From the NCBI GenBank assembly GCA_949358305.1, contig OX442316.1:3286001-3350000 (forward strand): a stretch of DNA of 64,000 nt, read 5' to 3'. Positions 10,083 through 19,810 of this stretch are shown here, piece by piece. This DNA comes from Strigamia acuminata (taxonomy: Eukaryota; Arthropoda; Chilopoda; Geophilomorpha; Linotaeniidae). The notes beneath the pieces are model-generated. The model saw nothing but the letters and a program-made list of their open reading frames with translations. It searched no databases and was not told the origin of the DNA. The position numbers were made by a program, and so were the translations under genes. Numbering within the stretch: the stretch's first letter is position 1; each line of letters starts with the position of its first letter.

Positions 10083-11333
10083 CAGTTGTGTTCAAAAAAA
10101 CTGGACCCTCACTCTCTGCTGGCAATTGAAATTGTGAGTAATTCCGTGTTTTGCCACTAGGTGAAACACCAGACATCAACAATTGATAATATAGCCTTGT
10201 CAACAGTGATCCTTTCATAATTTAGTAGACAGTTTTAAAAAGGAAAATATAAGTTATTTTCATAGAAAAAGTTTATGGATATTTAATATTAAGAAATAAA
10301 AAATTAATTTGTTTAATATTTTCTAACAATAAAGAATATTTTCTAACAATAAAGAGAATTTACCACTAGCTTTGTCTAAAAATAGCCGCGAATGAGATTA
10401 GGGCTAACAAAACAACAATCGGTCTGGTGACCAATCCTTTGACTATCTCATTTTTACTATCTTATTTTCACTATCTCATCTTCACTTCTTATCTTCACTA
10501 TCTTATCTTCACTATCTCATTTTCACTATCTCATTTCCACGATCTCATTTTCACTATCTCATCTTCACTATCTCATCTTCAGTGAAGATGAGATAATGTA
10601 AATGAGATCGCAGAAATGAGATAGTAAAAATGAGATAGTGAAAATGAGATTGTAAAAATGAGATAGCAAAGATGAGATAGTGAAGATGAGATAGTGAAGA
10701 TGAGATAGTGCAGATGAGATAGTGAAGATGAGATAGTGAAGATGAGATAGTGAAGATGAGATAGTGAAGATGAGATAGTGAAGATGAGATAGTGAAGATG
10801 AGATAGTGAAGATGAGATAGTGAAGATGAGATAGTGAAGATGAGATAGTGAAAATGAGATAGTGAAAATGAGATCGTGGAAATGAGATAGTGTAAATGAG
10901 ATAGTGAAGATAAGATAGTGAAGATAAGAAGTGAAGATGAGATAGTGAAAATAAGATAGTAAAAATGAGATAGTCAAAGGATTGGTCACCAGACCGATTG
11001 TTGTTTTGTTAGCCCTAATCTCATTCGCGGCTATTTTTAGACAAAGCTAGTGGTAAATTCTCTTTATTGTTAGAAAATATTCTTTATTGTTAGAAAATAT
11101 TAAACAAATTAATTTTTTATTTCTTAATATTAAATATCCATAAACTTTTTCTATGAAAATAACTTATATTTTCCTTTTTAAAACTGTCTACTAAATTATG
11201 AAAGGATCACTGTTGACAAGGCTATATTATCAATTGTTGATGTCTGGTGTTTCACCTAGTGGCAAAACACGGAATTACTCACAATTTCAATTGCCAGCAC
11301 AGAGTGAGGGTCCAGTTTTTTTGAACACAACTG
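10083..11333. mobile_element. Fold-back element with TA target duplication and minisatellite core
   Basis: Two near-perfect inverted arms of ~490 bp begin CAGTTGTGTTCAAAAAAACT at 10,083 and end with its complement at 11,333. TA dinucleotides flank both ends (10,081-82; 11,334-35), as in Tc1/mariner insertions. The centre (about 10,440-10,975) is a 14-bp tandem GAGATAGTGAAGAT that itself changes orientation near 10,580. No transposase is left, so it is non-autonomous. The single long minus-strand frame over the core is a translation of the tandem repeat, not a gene. Confidence 0.88.
10436..10978. repeat. 14-bp minisatellite, bidirectional
   Basis: Units of ATAGTGAAGATGAG. The left ~140 bp are in inverse orientation to the right ~390 bp, meeting near 10,580. 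It forms the apex of the fold-back element. Confidence 0.9.
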
Positions 11334-11335
11334 TA

Positions 11336-11576
11336 CTATGCAACTAGAATTTAAATTGCTTATATTTCTTTTCGCTGATAAAAATAAACTCCGAAATTCT
11401 AATATAATCAATTCGCAACATGTATACACGCAAATGTATTGTAATTTAATGGCCAGTTGCACCACTCGCTATTGGCTTAAATCCTAACAATCTGCACGAT
11501 CCTCAGTTAAAAAGACTTAATTTTTTGAACCATGAGGACTAGTTTGTCTACAACACATTTCAGTAGCAGTTCCTTG
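11336..11576. repeat. LRR-block 5' flank fragment
   Basis: Direct copy of the sequence at about 38,020-38,220 and 39,425-39,450 (AATTTAAATTGCTTATATTTC, TCCTCAGTTAAAAAG, TCTACAACACATTTCAGTAG), joined abruptly at about 11,577 to the interior of LRR copy C. The LRR gene's 5' two-thirds are deleted at this joint. Confidence 0.6.
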
Positions 11577-11880
11577 GAAACACTTTCTGACGATTTTCTT
11601 TCGCGACTAATTGAATCGAATGCGCTGCAATGTCTAAAGATTTTAGCATTTTCGCATTGCCCCAACATTACTGTCGCTTCAATCCACAAATTGTTGACAG
11701 CGCAGAATCCAATGAATACGTTATACATCTGGCATTGTAATAAGATTGACTTGACGTCCCAGCGTATCGGTCGAATTGAAACTTATATTAAAAGCAAAAA
11801 CTTGGATGTTTAGCTGAAACTAGATAGGACCTTTGTTATGACCTTTACAGCCCCACCCAAACCGCATTGTTTTGTTTGTG
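11577..11880 (+). pseudogene. LRR gene copy C, C-terminal fragment
   Basis: Homology to copy E starts at ACACTTTCTGACGATTTTC. It encodes the last ~100 residues but has a C-to-T nonsense change (TAG at 11,811-11,813) where copy E reads CAG, about 24 codons before the normal end. Truncated at both ends, hence a pseudogene. Confidence 0.85.
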
Positions 11881-12815
11881 ATGATGGCGTACCGACGCTA
11901 ACAATCACCTGCGATGTTGTAAGATAAGGTTTTAGCTAAACAGTGAACTTGTGTACAAGAGATTTGTTAATTCAGTTGACATTTATTTAATTAAATACTC
12001 CGTATGATTAAACTTATATAAATGACTAGACCAACAAATGGCCAAATTAATAGAATATGTTACCGTACTGCCCCGTTTAATAGCCTCCCTCCCTGGCGCC
12101 TATTTGAAACCCGGCGCGTATTCGGGCCCGGCGCATAAGCAAAAGATAACCGATTTTTTGCAAAAAAATTGGTGCTTTTTCAGGGCTGGCGCTAATTCCT
12201 GAAATCGCCACTGACTGCCCAAGTGCCCAGTGCTTAAACTGGACCGACTAAATGAAACCCGGCTATAATTCGAGGCGCTACGATATAAAATTTGAGTGGC
12301 CGAAACCCTAAAGTAATATGATTACTTATCGCTGTTTTATCAGTCGTTCCCTTTTATCTGTCTTAAGTCGGTCTGATTTAACTTCACGTTTGGTTTTATG
12401 GTTCTACAAGAGTTGGCTTTTCTGCATTGCCACAACTTTGGTTAGCCATTGATTTGGCTGAAAAATTTATGAGAAGTTGGTTGGTATCTTGTAATTGCTG
12501 TACACGAGGAAATTGCGTTCAAATTACTGTGTGAATAGTAATTTGCGTACAAATTGAGACGGTTGTAAAACCGTAAAATTTCTTATTTATCACTAGATGA
12601 TGCTATTTGATAAGAAGCGCGCAATTAATATCAATCTTTAAGTTGAAAACAGAATTCTATTTATTTTTTACTTTCTATTTGAAAATGCACCAAAATTTAT
12701 CATGACGTCATCAAACGTTACAAAGAACAAAAGCACCGACTGGTGACATAATAATAAACTAACACAATTTAACCCTCAGAGGTCCATTATTTAGCATACA
12801 GTGTAGTACTTCCTC
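11881..12815. repeat. Block spacer, duplicated at 41,767-42,890
   Basis: No gene. The stretch 12,131-12,600 is a close direct copy of 42,224-42,720 (CGCATAAGCAAAAGAT, GGTTCTACAAGAGTTGGC, GAGACGGTTGTAAAACCG). 12,690-12,815 is the AACGTTACAAAGAACAAAAGC module leading into gene X sequence. Together with copy C this proves a direct segmental duplication of about 3 kb. Confidence 0.75.
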
Positions 12816-12820
12816 GTCCC

Positions 12821-13046
12821 TGGAGTGTTCGTCACTCCAATTCTTTCACGTGTTCATTTGATTGTTTTGTGGCGCACGTCATGCACGTCGCGTTCCCGCG
12901 ACGTCGCGAGATCGTGTACAGCGCCACCTGTACTTTTTGATTAATAAAACACTCATGCAAATATTCCCGTACGTGATGCCTCGTGTCTAACTTAAATCCA
13001 ACAATATCCAGCAACATCAATACAATCCGATTCTACAAACACTCCA
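12821..13046 (+). repeat. 5' LTR of gag-only element
   Basis: 226 bp, TGGAGTGTTCGTCACTCCA to AAACACTCCA. GC-rich palindromic centre (GTCGCGTTCCCGCGACGTCGCG). Confidence 0.92.
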
Positions 13047-13049
13047 AAT

Positions 13050-13060
13050 TGGCGACGAGG
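13050..13060 (+). promoter_or_regulatory. Primer-binding site (tRNA-Ser type)
   Basis: TGGCGACGAGG, three bases after the LTR. The same core as in element 1 but two bases shorter match. Confidence 0.6.
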
Positions 13061-13244
13061 TGCGATTCGAAACCACACAACTTCAAGTGCAGTAACTTTT
13101 TTGGCGTTTTTGTGCCTTTTTCGTGACTTTTTCAACCATTTCCGGCCTCCGACCACGCGGTCCACCACGCTGCCCGCTCATCCAGTGCAGGCCTATTTTC
13201 CATTCGTGTGAGTTTTTGCTACCGTTTCTTTGTTTCTGTGCACC

Positions 13245-14145
13245 ATGGCTGCCCTGAAGGGAACGCCACGCGAGTTCGATTTGGCGGACGACTGGTCCAC
13301 GTACATTTCGAGGATGAAATCGATTTTTGTGTGCAATAAGATTGTGGACGACGAGGAGAAGGTTCACACTCCCCTCTCCTACGTGGGAATGCCAGCATTT
13401 ACGCTGCTGACTAATATGACTTTGCCAAAAGAGCCATCGGAGCTCAAGTACGACGAGTTGGTCGCTTTGATGGAGACACAAACGCGCCCAAAACCACTCG
13501 AGATGGCGGAGATCTTCACTTTCCGTTTTCGGACACGTGCTCCCGGGGAATCGATTGCTGACTTTTCTAATGCGCTGCAAGCATTAACTAAACACTGTAA
13601 TTTCGGGGACAATCTTAACAATGAACTGCGAAACCAGTTTGTTTGTGGCTTAAAAAACGAACACGTGCAGCATGCGTTAACGCTCCAAACCGGTTTAAAC
13701 TTCGAAAAAGCCGTGGCTTTCGCGTCGGCCGCTGAAGTTTCGTCGAAGGCGGTGACAGCTTTCGCGTCCGCCCCAACATTGAAGACAACCGACGTGTTTA
13801 AGATGCAAAACGGTGCAAAACGACGATACGACAGCCGCCGTGGCCCCAATGCAGACACCAGCGACTTTAATAATTCTTTTCAGCAGCAGTCGCGCCCAAT
13901 CGATCCGGCGAGACTGCAACAATCATCCGACGACAGCCGCCACATGTTTTTCGTGCGGCGCCGCAGATCATCGTAGGCAGGACTGCAAGTTCCGGCAGGC
14001 CAGGTGCCATGCGTGTGGCAAAATCGGGCACATTCAGTCCGCCTGCTGGTCCGTCCCCCCGTCGTCCGTTTTGCCGTCGTCTGTTCCCGCGCCGACCGCC
14101 GTTCATACGATGGAAGTTCAACCCCGCAAACTTCAATTTTATTAG
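13245..14145 (+). pseudogene. gag: Retrotransposon gag, frameshifted before its zinc knuckles
   Basis: The first ATG (13,245) opens 243 codons ending at a stop at 13,974-13,976. Residues 1-180 form a typical Ty3-type capsid (region PREFDLADDWSTYISRMKSI, then ESIADFSNALQALTKHC and LRNQFVCGLKNE). The nucleocapsid continues in another frame (13,813-14,145) with two CCHC knuckles, CFSCGAADHRRQDC and CHACGKIGHIQSAC. A single indel at about 13,880-13,945 separates the two parts. It could be a programmed shift, but no slippery heptamer is evident, so a mutation is more likely. The capsid would assemble particles that package element RNA; pol must come from elsewhere. Confidence 0.8.
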
Positions 14146-14468
14146 CTGTTTCCAGCCATTTTGGAGGGGGGAGGGGAGAGTTGTTCCAACTCAATTATTA
14201 CAATGGTTAGTGCTAATATTTCAATTGTTATTTCAATGGGCGATTCAACTCAATGTACGATTCAATGCAATGTGCAATTCAATTACAATGTGTTCTTTTT
14301 CTATTGTTTGTTCCAATTCGTGTTTGTTGTTCAATTAATTCTTATGCTTTGATTTCAGGTTCAATTTCATTCTTCCTATCCTATACTTGTATACTTTATT
14401 TTATTCCGGTCCAAATATTTGTTTTAATTGCTCTCCTTTGATTGCTCTGTTCGCAATTGAGGGGATAC

Positions 14469-14694
14469 TGGAGTGTTCGTCACTCCAATTCTTTCATGTG
14501 TTCATTTGATTGTTTTGTGGCGCACGTCATGCACGTCGCGTTCCCGCGACGTCGCGAGATCGTGTACAGCGCCACCTGTACTTTTTGATTAATAAAACAC
14601 TCATGCAAATATTCCCGTACGTGATGCCTCGTGTCTAACTTAAATCCAACAATATCCAGCAACATCAATACAATCCGATTCTACAAACACTCCA
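14469..14694 (+). repeat. 3' LTR of gag-only element
   Basis: 226 bp, one visible difference from 12,821-13,046. Preceded by the purine tract TTGAGGGGATAC. Confidence 0.92.
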
Positions 14695-14699
14695 GTCCC

Positions 14700-15440
14700 C
14701 TACATGCTAAAACCAATGCTCAACTCACTAATCAAACACATCGGAAGCCAATTGTGGGATCTTCTAAAACTCCTAGACCGCCAATTTATCAACTTCATCA
14801 TCCAAAACACCGAATGAACAACACACGGCCAACTAGACGTGAATAAAACAGCCCAAAACTGTTGACTATCCTTTGTCCAGAATCGAGGAATGTTTGGTCC
14901 GTTTTTGAAGAAACTCTCCTGCAACGAGCACAAATATTCGTTTATTTACCTCAATCTATGCAAAGCGCACGATTCCATCAACCTCCACAAATTGCTCAAC
15001 GATGCGAGTATAAAACAGCGGAGACAGATTCTGTCCAGGTGTCTTGCAGAACTGCTTATCAACAAGATTCCTTCGAGGGATTTCCATTGGGACAAGCATC
15101 TTTTTTAATTGCAATAAACTTCTATTTCATCTGCAATTTCTCTTGACTATAACCGGCTTTGCACCAACTAATTAAACGGAAAACAAATGATACAATAACT
15201 CGTGTGGATTGACAAAACAAAAATTAAGAAACACCGCAAACATTGACTGATGACTGCAAACGCTAAAATCCATACGGACATTTTGTAAGCGAGACATCAA
15301 CAAAACTCCTTGAAAAAAAAATTTAAAAAAAATTTCATCTAAATCGGACGCAATCGCGTCACTATTCCTCTCGGATGCAATGTCGGGACGCCAACTTATA
15401 AATTTATCGATAAATACCGATAAAACCGAAATATTTATTG
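14700..15440 (+). pseudogene. Gene X fragment block (copy beside LRR D)
   Basis: Continues the block interrupted by the gag-only element: LKPMLNSLIKHIGSQLWDLL (from 14,704), the same in-frame TGA as other copies (about 14,815), then FGPFLKKLSCNEHKYSF (from 14,893) to a stop after DKHLF (15,106-15,108). It is followed by the conserved 3' module to 15,440. Direct copy of 42,900-43,610 and inverted copy of 3560-890. Nonsense changes shared by the copies mark it as a pseudogene. Confidence 0.65.
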
Positions 15441-15615
15441 TACCAGCTTTTGTTCTTTGTAACGTTTTCTGACGTTATGATGTATTTTTAAATAGAAAAT
15501 AAGAAAGTACGAACTTAAAGATTGATATTTATTGCTAGAATTTTGAATCTTGTATTCCATACACGAAATAAAGACAATTTAACATATTATTTCCCATTTG
15601 TTTGAGTTTGAGTAT

Positions 15616-16977
15616 TTAATAAAAAAATTGGGTTTGGGTGGGTGGGGCTAAAAAGATCTTTAAAAAGGTCGAATCCTGTTTAAGTTGCACATCCAAGTTT
15701 CTGCTTTTAATAGATTTTGCAGTTAAATCGACGATGGAATTGCCACAACAAAAGATGTACAACGTATTCATTGGATTCCGCATTCTCAGCAATTTGTCGA
15801 TTGAAGCGAAAGTTATGTTGGGGCACCACGAAAATGCTAAAATCTTTAGACATTGCAGCGCATTCGATTCAATTAGTTGCGAAAGAAAATCGTCAGAAAG
15901 TATTGGCCTCACCTGAATGCACAAATTTTCTAAACATTTACATTGAACCAATAATGTTTTCATTTGTTGTTCACTCATTTGTGAATTGCGACAGCTTAAA
16001 AATAGTTGACGAAGGTTTCCCAATGGAGCAATCGTAACAATATCATCACTTTCATTGGAAATTGAACAATTAATTAATGCTAATTTCTCTAACATTGGCC
16101 AAGCGCGATGTATAAGTCTAATATTGACCTGTTCAAATCCAGTCAGTTGGAGATCCGTCAATCGTCGCGGCCACACGAAAATATTAAAATCCAGCTGAGT
16201 ATCGCCACTGAATAAATCTAAGCTTCTTAAATTGGGAAAAACGGTCTTCACCAACGGAAGATCCGAGCTACGCTTCACTCGAACATGTTCGAGGAAATAA
16301 GTGCGCGATATTTTGTATCTATTCGACTGTTCTGCTAACTCAATCAATAATTCGTTCCATCTGTAATGTTGAAACACTTTTAAAATGGGCAGGTTGTTGA
16401 GAAGGAACAAATGCCCTTCAGCCGTAGCACGAGTTGATTCAAGCACCAAAAACTCCAGTTTGACACAACGGCTTAGTGAATGGAGCCCGACGTCAGTAAA
16501 ACCACTAGAAAGAATTTCGATATGTGTCATCAGCGGACAATTCTGTCCGATTGCAGCCGCAACTTCATCCGTATGAACTGACGGTACACGCGTATTGCCA
16601 AGGAATAAATGTTGAAGTTTTGGCAAACTTTGAAAAAGTTTGACTGTAGACGCAATTGTGCAACCACCGACTATGTTTAAATGCACAAGGTTTTCGCAAA
16701 CCTCGCTTATTTTATCGCAAAGAGGACTTGTGCACAGATCAAACATTTCCAAATGGTGTAGTGACACGGTGCGGGAATTCACGAAAACGTTTGAAGGTAA
16801 ACGTAGCTGTGGCAATACAGTATTCGTATCTTCAAATGGCAGAACTAGTCTTTCAAATACGTTGTGAATAAATGTTTGCGGTTGACTTGTCAGTTGATCT
16901 TTCATCTCTTCAAATTGAGCGACTATCACATCTAAGCACAATTCTCTCAGGCTCGAAACCGGTTTCGTACGTGGCAT
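15616..16977 (-). CDS. LRR protein with N-terminal BC-box-like motif (copy D)
   Basis: An open frame of 453 residues, start ATG at 16,975-16,977 by analogy with copies A and E. Residues 9-18 (SLRELCLDVI) keep the BC-box pattern. Then come leucine-rich repeats such as LEILSSGFTDVGLHSLSRC and LEKLALINCSISNESDD. It differs from copy A by many scattered substitutions and small in-frame indels (for example an extra LPQLRLPSN segment), yet remains open, which suggests it is or recently was under selection. No introns. The conserved ATATTTATTGC at about 15,525 gives AATAAA after the stop. Role inferred only: substrate-recognition subunit of an elongin-cullin ligase. Copy A is the closest alternative functional copy. 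Confidence 0.75.
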   Translation of the reverse strand: MPRTKPVSSLRELCLDVIVAQFEEMKDQLTSQPQTFIHNVFERLVLPFEDTNTVLPQLRLPSNVFVNSRTVSLHHLEMFDLCTSPLCDKISEVCENLVHLNIVGGCTIASTVKLFQSLPKLQHLFLGNTRVPSVHTDEVAAAIGQNCPLMTHIEILSSGFTDVGLHSLSRCVKLEFLVLESTRATAEGHLFLLNNLPILKVFQHYRWNELLIELAEQSNRYKISRTYFLEHVRVKRSSDLPLVKTVFPNLRSLDLFSGDTQLDFNIFVWPRRLTDLQLTGFEQVNIRLIHRAWPMLEKLALINCSISNESDDIVTIAPLGNLRQLFLSCRNSQMSEQQMKTLLVQCKCLENLCIQVRPILSDDFLSQLIESNALQCLKILAFSWCPNITFASIDKLLRMRNPMNTLYIFCCGNSIVDLTAKSIKSRNLDVQLKQDSTFLKIFLAPPTQTQFFY

Positions 16978-17419
16978 GTCGACTGTATGGATCCAGGTGC
17001 GAATAATGCTAACGACTCTTAGACAAGCCGAACGTCTCGAGACAGGACAAATCGCACGATAGACGTTATTCGTCACACCTTGGTCACTATTGGTCCTTTT
17101 TGTGGCACTCGAAATCATTCAATTAAAGATTTAATTGACAATTGAAGCCAAAAAATCTCTAAATTCTCTAGAATTTAAATTAGTTACATGGAAATATGGA
17201 AAAGTAGTGCGCAGGTGCAGTACTTCCCCCTGGCTGTAGTTGCAACAATTTGCGCAAACGTGAGTTTAACCCTAACTTATATTTTTTTACATATTTGACG
17301 TCTGGATTCAACTTAAAATTCTAAAATTACAAAGTATGAAGATCATTTTGGAATTGCCTGGCTTGTATGGCAATAATTCGCCCGTTCTTCAGTTCTATCG
17401 CAACTAAATTTTTCGTAAC
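16978..17419. repeat. LRR-block 5' flank
   Basis: Same flank as at 6398-7000 (TTTAATTGACAATTGAAGC, TTGCAACAATTTGCGC, TTTAACCCTAACTTA). It reads into the gene X start at 17,420 in the opposite direction, so LRR D and gene X are divergent here. Confidence 0.5.
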
Positions 17420-17756
17420 ATGAAGACAATCTTGGACTTACCGAGTCTGGAACACATTTCGCTAGCTCAAACTTCGGTTTTGCTATGGAAATCCCATTCG
17501 ATCCTCCAAATTGATTGCACGGACATCGAGCAATTGTTAGTCGTCCAACAAGCAGTTTGTAAGCGAGCCCGCTCTCTTCTCATTCCAATCCAGTTCAAAC
17601 CGATGCTCAACTCGGAAAGCAAATATGGGATTTCTTCCAATTCCTCGAATTCCGCGTTTTCAGCGCTCTCAACTTCCTCGACCGAAAATTCCTGACGTCC
17701 ATAATCCAGTCTACAGAATGGACAGTCCACGGCCAACTAGACGTGAAGGAAATAGC
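17420..17756 (+). pseudogene. Gene X N-terminal fragment, diverged
   Basis: ATG at 17,420 (MKTILDLPSLEHISLAQTS) is followed by 91 open codons to a stop at 17,693-17,695; a downstream frame encodes FLTSIIQSTEWTVHGQLDVKE. The Trp codon here (TGG) is TGA in the other three block copies, so this copy preserves the ancestral residue. It runs straight into ABHD14A intron sequence at about 17,757. Confidence 0.5.
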
Positions 17757-17782
17757 ACGAACAGATATATTTGGTACCCCAA

Positions 17783-17835
17783 ATAAAACCGGCCCGACAA
17801 CAGTAATCCTCCATATATTGTCGGGCCGGTTTTAT
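17783..17835. repeat. Perfect 18-bp hairpin in ABHD14A intron 2 copy
   Basis: Arms ATAAAACCGGCCCGACAA (17,783-17,800) and its exact complement (17,818-17,835) around a 17-nt loop. The same hairpin with one mismatch occurs in the intact gene at about 44,819-44,871, so it predates the duplication. Probably a tiny MITE. Confidence 0.8.
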
Positions 17836-18148
17836 ACGGGCCACTTGCTAGGTCAACGAATAAAAAATACACGAGATTTAAACATTTTTTCCACAGGATA
17901 CGGCGAAAGTTCAAAGGAGCACGTCCCGGAGTCAGAACGAGCTAATTTTCTTCACCATTTCATCACCTCGCTGAACTTGGGGCCTTGTGTCATCATCAGT
18001 CCTTCATTAAGCGGTTCATTCACCATTCCTCTTCTGAAATCCCACCCGGAAGATTTCCTCGCCTACGTCCCCATTGCTCCGATCTGGACCGACTCCCTAT
18101 CATCAGCTCAGTATGAGACTATCACGGTTTGTCGCCGTCAATTAAATA

Positions 18149-18371
18149 CCGTATTTCCGCAATTAAGAGCCGCGCTTGAATAGTAGCCCCGGCTACTGTT
18201 CGAGGGCGATTAAAACCGAAAACAAAACAAGATAAACGTAGAAAGTTTCTTCCACATTCGTTTTGCATTCATTCCTAAAGCAAAATGAACGAAAATGTAA
18301 CAAAAAAGAGCCGCTCTTGAACTGTAGCCGCCCTCGAATAGTAGCCGCGGCAGTTATTTGCGGAAATATAG
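18149..18371. mobile_element. 223-bp TIR element in ABHD14A intron 3 copy
   Basis: Begins CCGTATTTCCGCAATTAAG and ends in a matching inverted end, with TA at both flanks. Orthologous to 44,284-44,506. Confidence 0.75.
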
Positions 18372-18610
18372 TATATTGATTTTTAAAAAAATTAAAATTG
18401 ATGAGAATAATTGATTAAATTAGATTCCAACTCTCGTGTTGTGTGGCGAGAACGACGAAAACATTGGGCGCGAATCGCTGTCGAATTTGAAACACATTCC
18501 CACGAGCCAAGTGTTTATCATACCGAAAGCGGGACACGCCGCCTATCTAGATGACCCCGAAACGTTTCATCAGTTGCTCTATAATTTCCTGCAAGAGGTG
18601 TCCAAAATAC

Positions 18611-19599
18611 TGTCACGGCCCGGCATTAACGCGTAATGTAATCCTGTTAAATTGTTGTGTTTGTGCGCGTTTTCCGTGTGTTCCTAACCATTGTTTTGTT
18701 TAAACTCCTAATAAATCCTTAAATCTAATATTTGAGTTTTCCTACCTTTTCACCTCATTTTGTATTCATTTTCATCCCTTGACTCAGTCTGGAGTGGCTC
18801 AATTCAGCCACATCAGACCGGTCTAAGTTGTGTATTTCCCACTGTTACCCCTCTTGATTTCATTTAGTTTATCCATCCTAATTTAAATGTTTGAGTCACA
18901 CGCGCTTAGTCATCGTGATAATTATTCACGTACGCGTCTGATTGGCTCTCTCATTGGCTTTACCTTTAATTCTGTATTGGATCTGGCCCAAGTTCACTTC
19001 AGAGCTGTTTCAAGCCAGATTCAATCAGAAGGTACAAGACCATGAGCTTGGTAAGAGCCTTAACTGGCCGGAGCATTTGGCATCCTTTCTCCTGTGTTTG
19101 CTCACAGTATTGACTCCATGCCATTGATTTACGCATGTTGAGGATGTTCATTGTCAGATCGCGTGTTTAATTCCGCGTGTCATCTTCGAATTCCTTTCCT
19201 CTCGTTGACCTTTCGTTGTTATGTTTTATATGCCGCTGATACACGCCGAAGGATTAGAAATTGGATTCAAGTTGGCCATGAGTTGTTATTTTGTCTTTTG
19301 TGCGCGGTTAGTGCGCGATTACTCGGTTTGGTCGCTCCGCCATTAGGGGCCCCAACCAAACTTAGTATAGGCCACGCTAGCGTTGTTAAGTCCGCGCGTG
19401 TGCATCATTCTCTTCCATTTTATAATTCCAACAGACCCGGCTTAAATTTGTATAATGATCGAGTAAGAGGACAAGCTTGCCGCCACCCTTCAGGCTGCTT
19501 GTCGTTGCCCGGGCTCTTATTCGAGACCAGGCTCTCCTAAAATCGTACTGGCGCGTCTTTCAAGCGCGGTTTAAAATATCCAAACAACCAGTTCATGAT
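18611..19599 (+). repeat. 5' LTR of the gypsy element
   Basis: 989-990 bp, starts TGTCACGGCCCGGCATTAAC and ends GTTCATGAT(A). The short open frames in it recur identically in the 3' LTR and are not genes. The end lacks the usual CA. Confidence 0.93.
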
Positions 19600-19602
19600 A
19601 CG

Positions 19603-19620
19603 TGGTGCCGAAACCCGGGA
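19603..19620 (+). promoter_or_regulatory. Primer-binding site (tRNA-Phe)
   Basis: TGGTGCCGAAACCCGGGA is complementary over 18 bases to the 3' end of animal tRNA-Phe including CCA (tRNA sequence from memory). It starts two to three bases after the LTR. Confidence 0.8.
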
Positions 19621-19810
19621 CCTGTTGGAATTTTTCAGTCTAACGCATATAAACTGTTGCTAGTTAAAGAGCATTCAGTGGCGTTTAATAAGAGACTATT
19701 TGCCGAGAGGAAGGTTTCGAAGTTACTAATATTCATAGTAATTGCGTGTTGTTTAAATACAACGCGTATCATTTGCAGTGAGCTGCTATTACCCTTATTA
19801 TCTCGCGAAC

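Larger units (their letters stand above)
12816..14699 (+). mobile_element. Gag-only Ty3/gypsy-type LTR element
   Basis: LTRs of 226 bp (12,821-13,046; 14,469-14,694) differ at one base I can see (CACGTG/CATGTG) and are flanked by GTCCC target duplications (12,816-12,820; 14,695-14,699). A tRNA-Ser-type primer site follows the 5' LTR and TTGAGGGGATAC precedes the 3' LTR. The interior encodes gag only; there is no protease, reverse transcriptase or integrase. The uninterrupted target is preserved at 42,885-42,905 and, inverted, near 3530-3545. It is related to the element at 1147-3043 (same primer site and purine tract) but has different LTRs. Confidence 0.92.
17757..18610 (+). pseudogene. ABHD14A: Partial ABHD14A copy: exons 3 and 4
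   Basis: Contains the end of intron 2, exon 3 (17,898-18,127, GYGESSKEH to ETIT), intron 3 with its MITE, and exon 4 (from about 18,425, IPTLVLCGENDENIG). Splice sites and the Ser, Asp and His of the triad are intact, but exons 1 and 2 are missing. The gypsy element interrupts exon 4 after the codon for Ile (SKI); the last codons and TAG reappear at 37,755-37,765. It is highly similar to the intact gene at 44,034-45,884, so the duplication is recent. Confidence 0.92.

Noticed and set aside
10436-10978. CRISPR-like array
   Set aside because: Units are contiguous with no unique spacers, and the organism is a eukaryote.
10579-10989. 136-codon minus-strand frame rich in SLSHLHYLIFTIS
   Set aside because: It is a translation of the 14-bp minisatellite; length 14 cycles through frames and avoids stops by composition.
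18942-19540. Open frames in the gypsy 5' LTR, repeated at 37,092-37,690
   Set aside because: They lie wholly in the LTR, have no recognisable domain and recur only because the LTRs are identical.
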